Assembly: GCF_013044125.1 (NCBI RefSeq) | Contig: NZ_JABEVC010000058.1 | Location: forward strand, 1-35,542 | Direction: 5' to 3' | DNA length: 35,542 nucleotides | From: Acidocella sp. | GTDB taxonomy: Bacteria > Pseudomonadota > Alphaproteobacteria > Acetobacterales > Acetobacteraceae | Part shown: positions 35,278 through 35,542 of the stretch, piece after piece | Layout of the letters: every line of letters starts with the position of its first letter | Position numbering within the stretch: position 1 is the stretch's first letter | Notes under the pieces: model-generated | Told to the model about the DNA's origin: nothing | Database searches by the model: none | Seen by the model: only the letters and a program-made list of their open reading frames with translations | Made by a program: the position numbers and the translations under genes

Positions 35278-35542
35278 TCCCCGATTGAGATGAGCGCGCC
35301 CCGGACGCGGGCGCGGCGGAATTCAGCCCCGAAAATCACGATGGCCAGCAGCATCCAGCCCAGGTTGAGGGCGGATGCCTGGGCCAGGTCCGGCCAGTCG
35401 GCGGCATGCTGGAACAAGCCCGCGCGCATGCCCGCGAACACATGCGCGGCCGGCAGCACCATGGCCACGGGTTGCAGCCAGCCCGGCAGCGCCGTGGCCG
35501 GGTAGTATACGCAGGCGACCGGGGTGATGCCAAAAGCGATGG
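35274..35542 (-). CDS. ABC-2 type transporter permease, C-terminal part
   Basis: Partial: the frame is open to the window end. The visible ~89 residues end an ABC-2-type permease: a GITPVACVYYPATALPGWLQP segment, a hydrophobic AMVLPAAHVFAGMRAGL helix, then a final ASALNLGWMLLAIVIFGAEF helix and a basic RRARVRGALISIGE tail. Such permeases export drugs, polysaccharides or lipids with an ATPase encoded nearby, which lies outside the window. It heads the operon visible here. Confidence 0.8.
   Translation of the reverse strand, partial: IAFGITPVACVYYPATALPGWLQPVAMVLPAAHVFAGMRAGLFQHAADWPDLAQASALNLGWMLLAIVIFGAEFRRARVRGALISIGE

Overview
The window is high-GC, densely packed chromosomal DNA. It looks alphaproteobacterial: the tmRNA gene is split and circularly permuted, dusB-ntrB-ntrC-ntrY-ntrX lie together, RNase E has a large acidic insertion in its S1 domain, and thymidylate synthase is ThyX. 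The mix of genes would suit the Rhodospirillales/Acetobacteraceae, but that finer placement is inference. The window begins inside a gene and ends inside another.

Layout. (1) 1-2076: the end of a NagA-MurQ fusion (amino-sugar and peptidoglycan recycling) and two small membrane proteins. (2) 2085-5578, minus strand: an unrecognised 333-aa protein with a 69-aa partner, and malate synthase G. (3) 5712-7981: two convergent genes whose 3' ends overlap, a putative glycosyltransferase-like protein and a glycosyltransferase joined to an F5/8-type C domain. (4) 8386-12970: RNase E, a Bax-inhibitor-1 family membrane protein, a bidirectional terminator and thyX. (5) 13040-14116: permuted ssrA, a minus-strand terminator with a possible small RNA, and ispF. 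(6) 14240-21539: dusB-ntrB-ntrC-ntrY-ntrX, with overlapping stop and start codons within ntrBCYX. (7) 21558-24717, minus strand: an HtrA-like protease, an OmpR-type regulator and a histidine kinase. (8) 24821-25114: four nearly identical tandem copies of a palindromic unit of about 70 nt. (9) 25237-25971: a DUF883-like membrane anchor protein and a small holin-like membrane protein. (10) 25955-28346: an accessory island with an AbrB-Doc toxin-antitoxin pair facing a ParD antitoxin, whose ParE partner appears cut to 24 codons and is followed by an AT-rich gene for an ApeA-like HEPN protein. (11) 28377-31786, minus strand: miaA-ilvB-ilvH. (12) 31785-33775: serB-frmA, sharing its start point with miaA. 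(13) 33908-35542, minus strand: an ABC-2 permease (partial), a histidine phosphatase and a SYLF-domain protein, with overlapping ends.

Most of the window is housekeeping: cell-wall recycling, the glyoxylate cycle, RNA processing, nitrogen two-component control, envelope quality control, branched-chain amino acids, serine synthesis and formaldehyde detoxification. The region most worth attention is 26.3-28.4 kb, where a HEPN-type putative anti-phage effector sits in the position of a ParE toxin behind ParD. Next are the tandem palindromic array upstream of the protease/two-component operon and the NagA-MurQ fusion.
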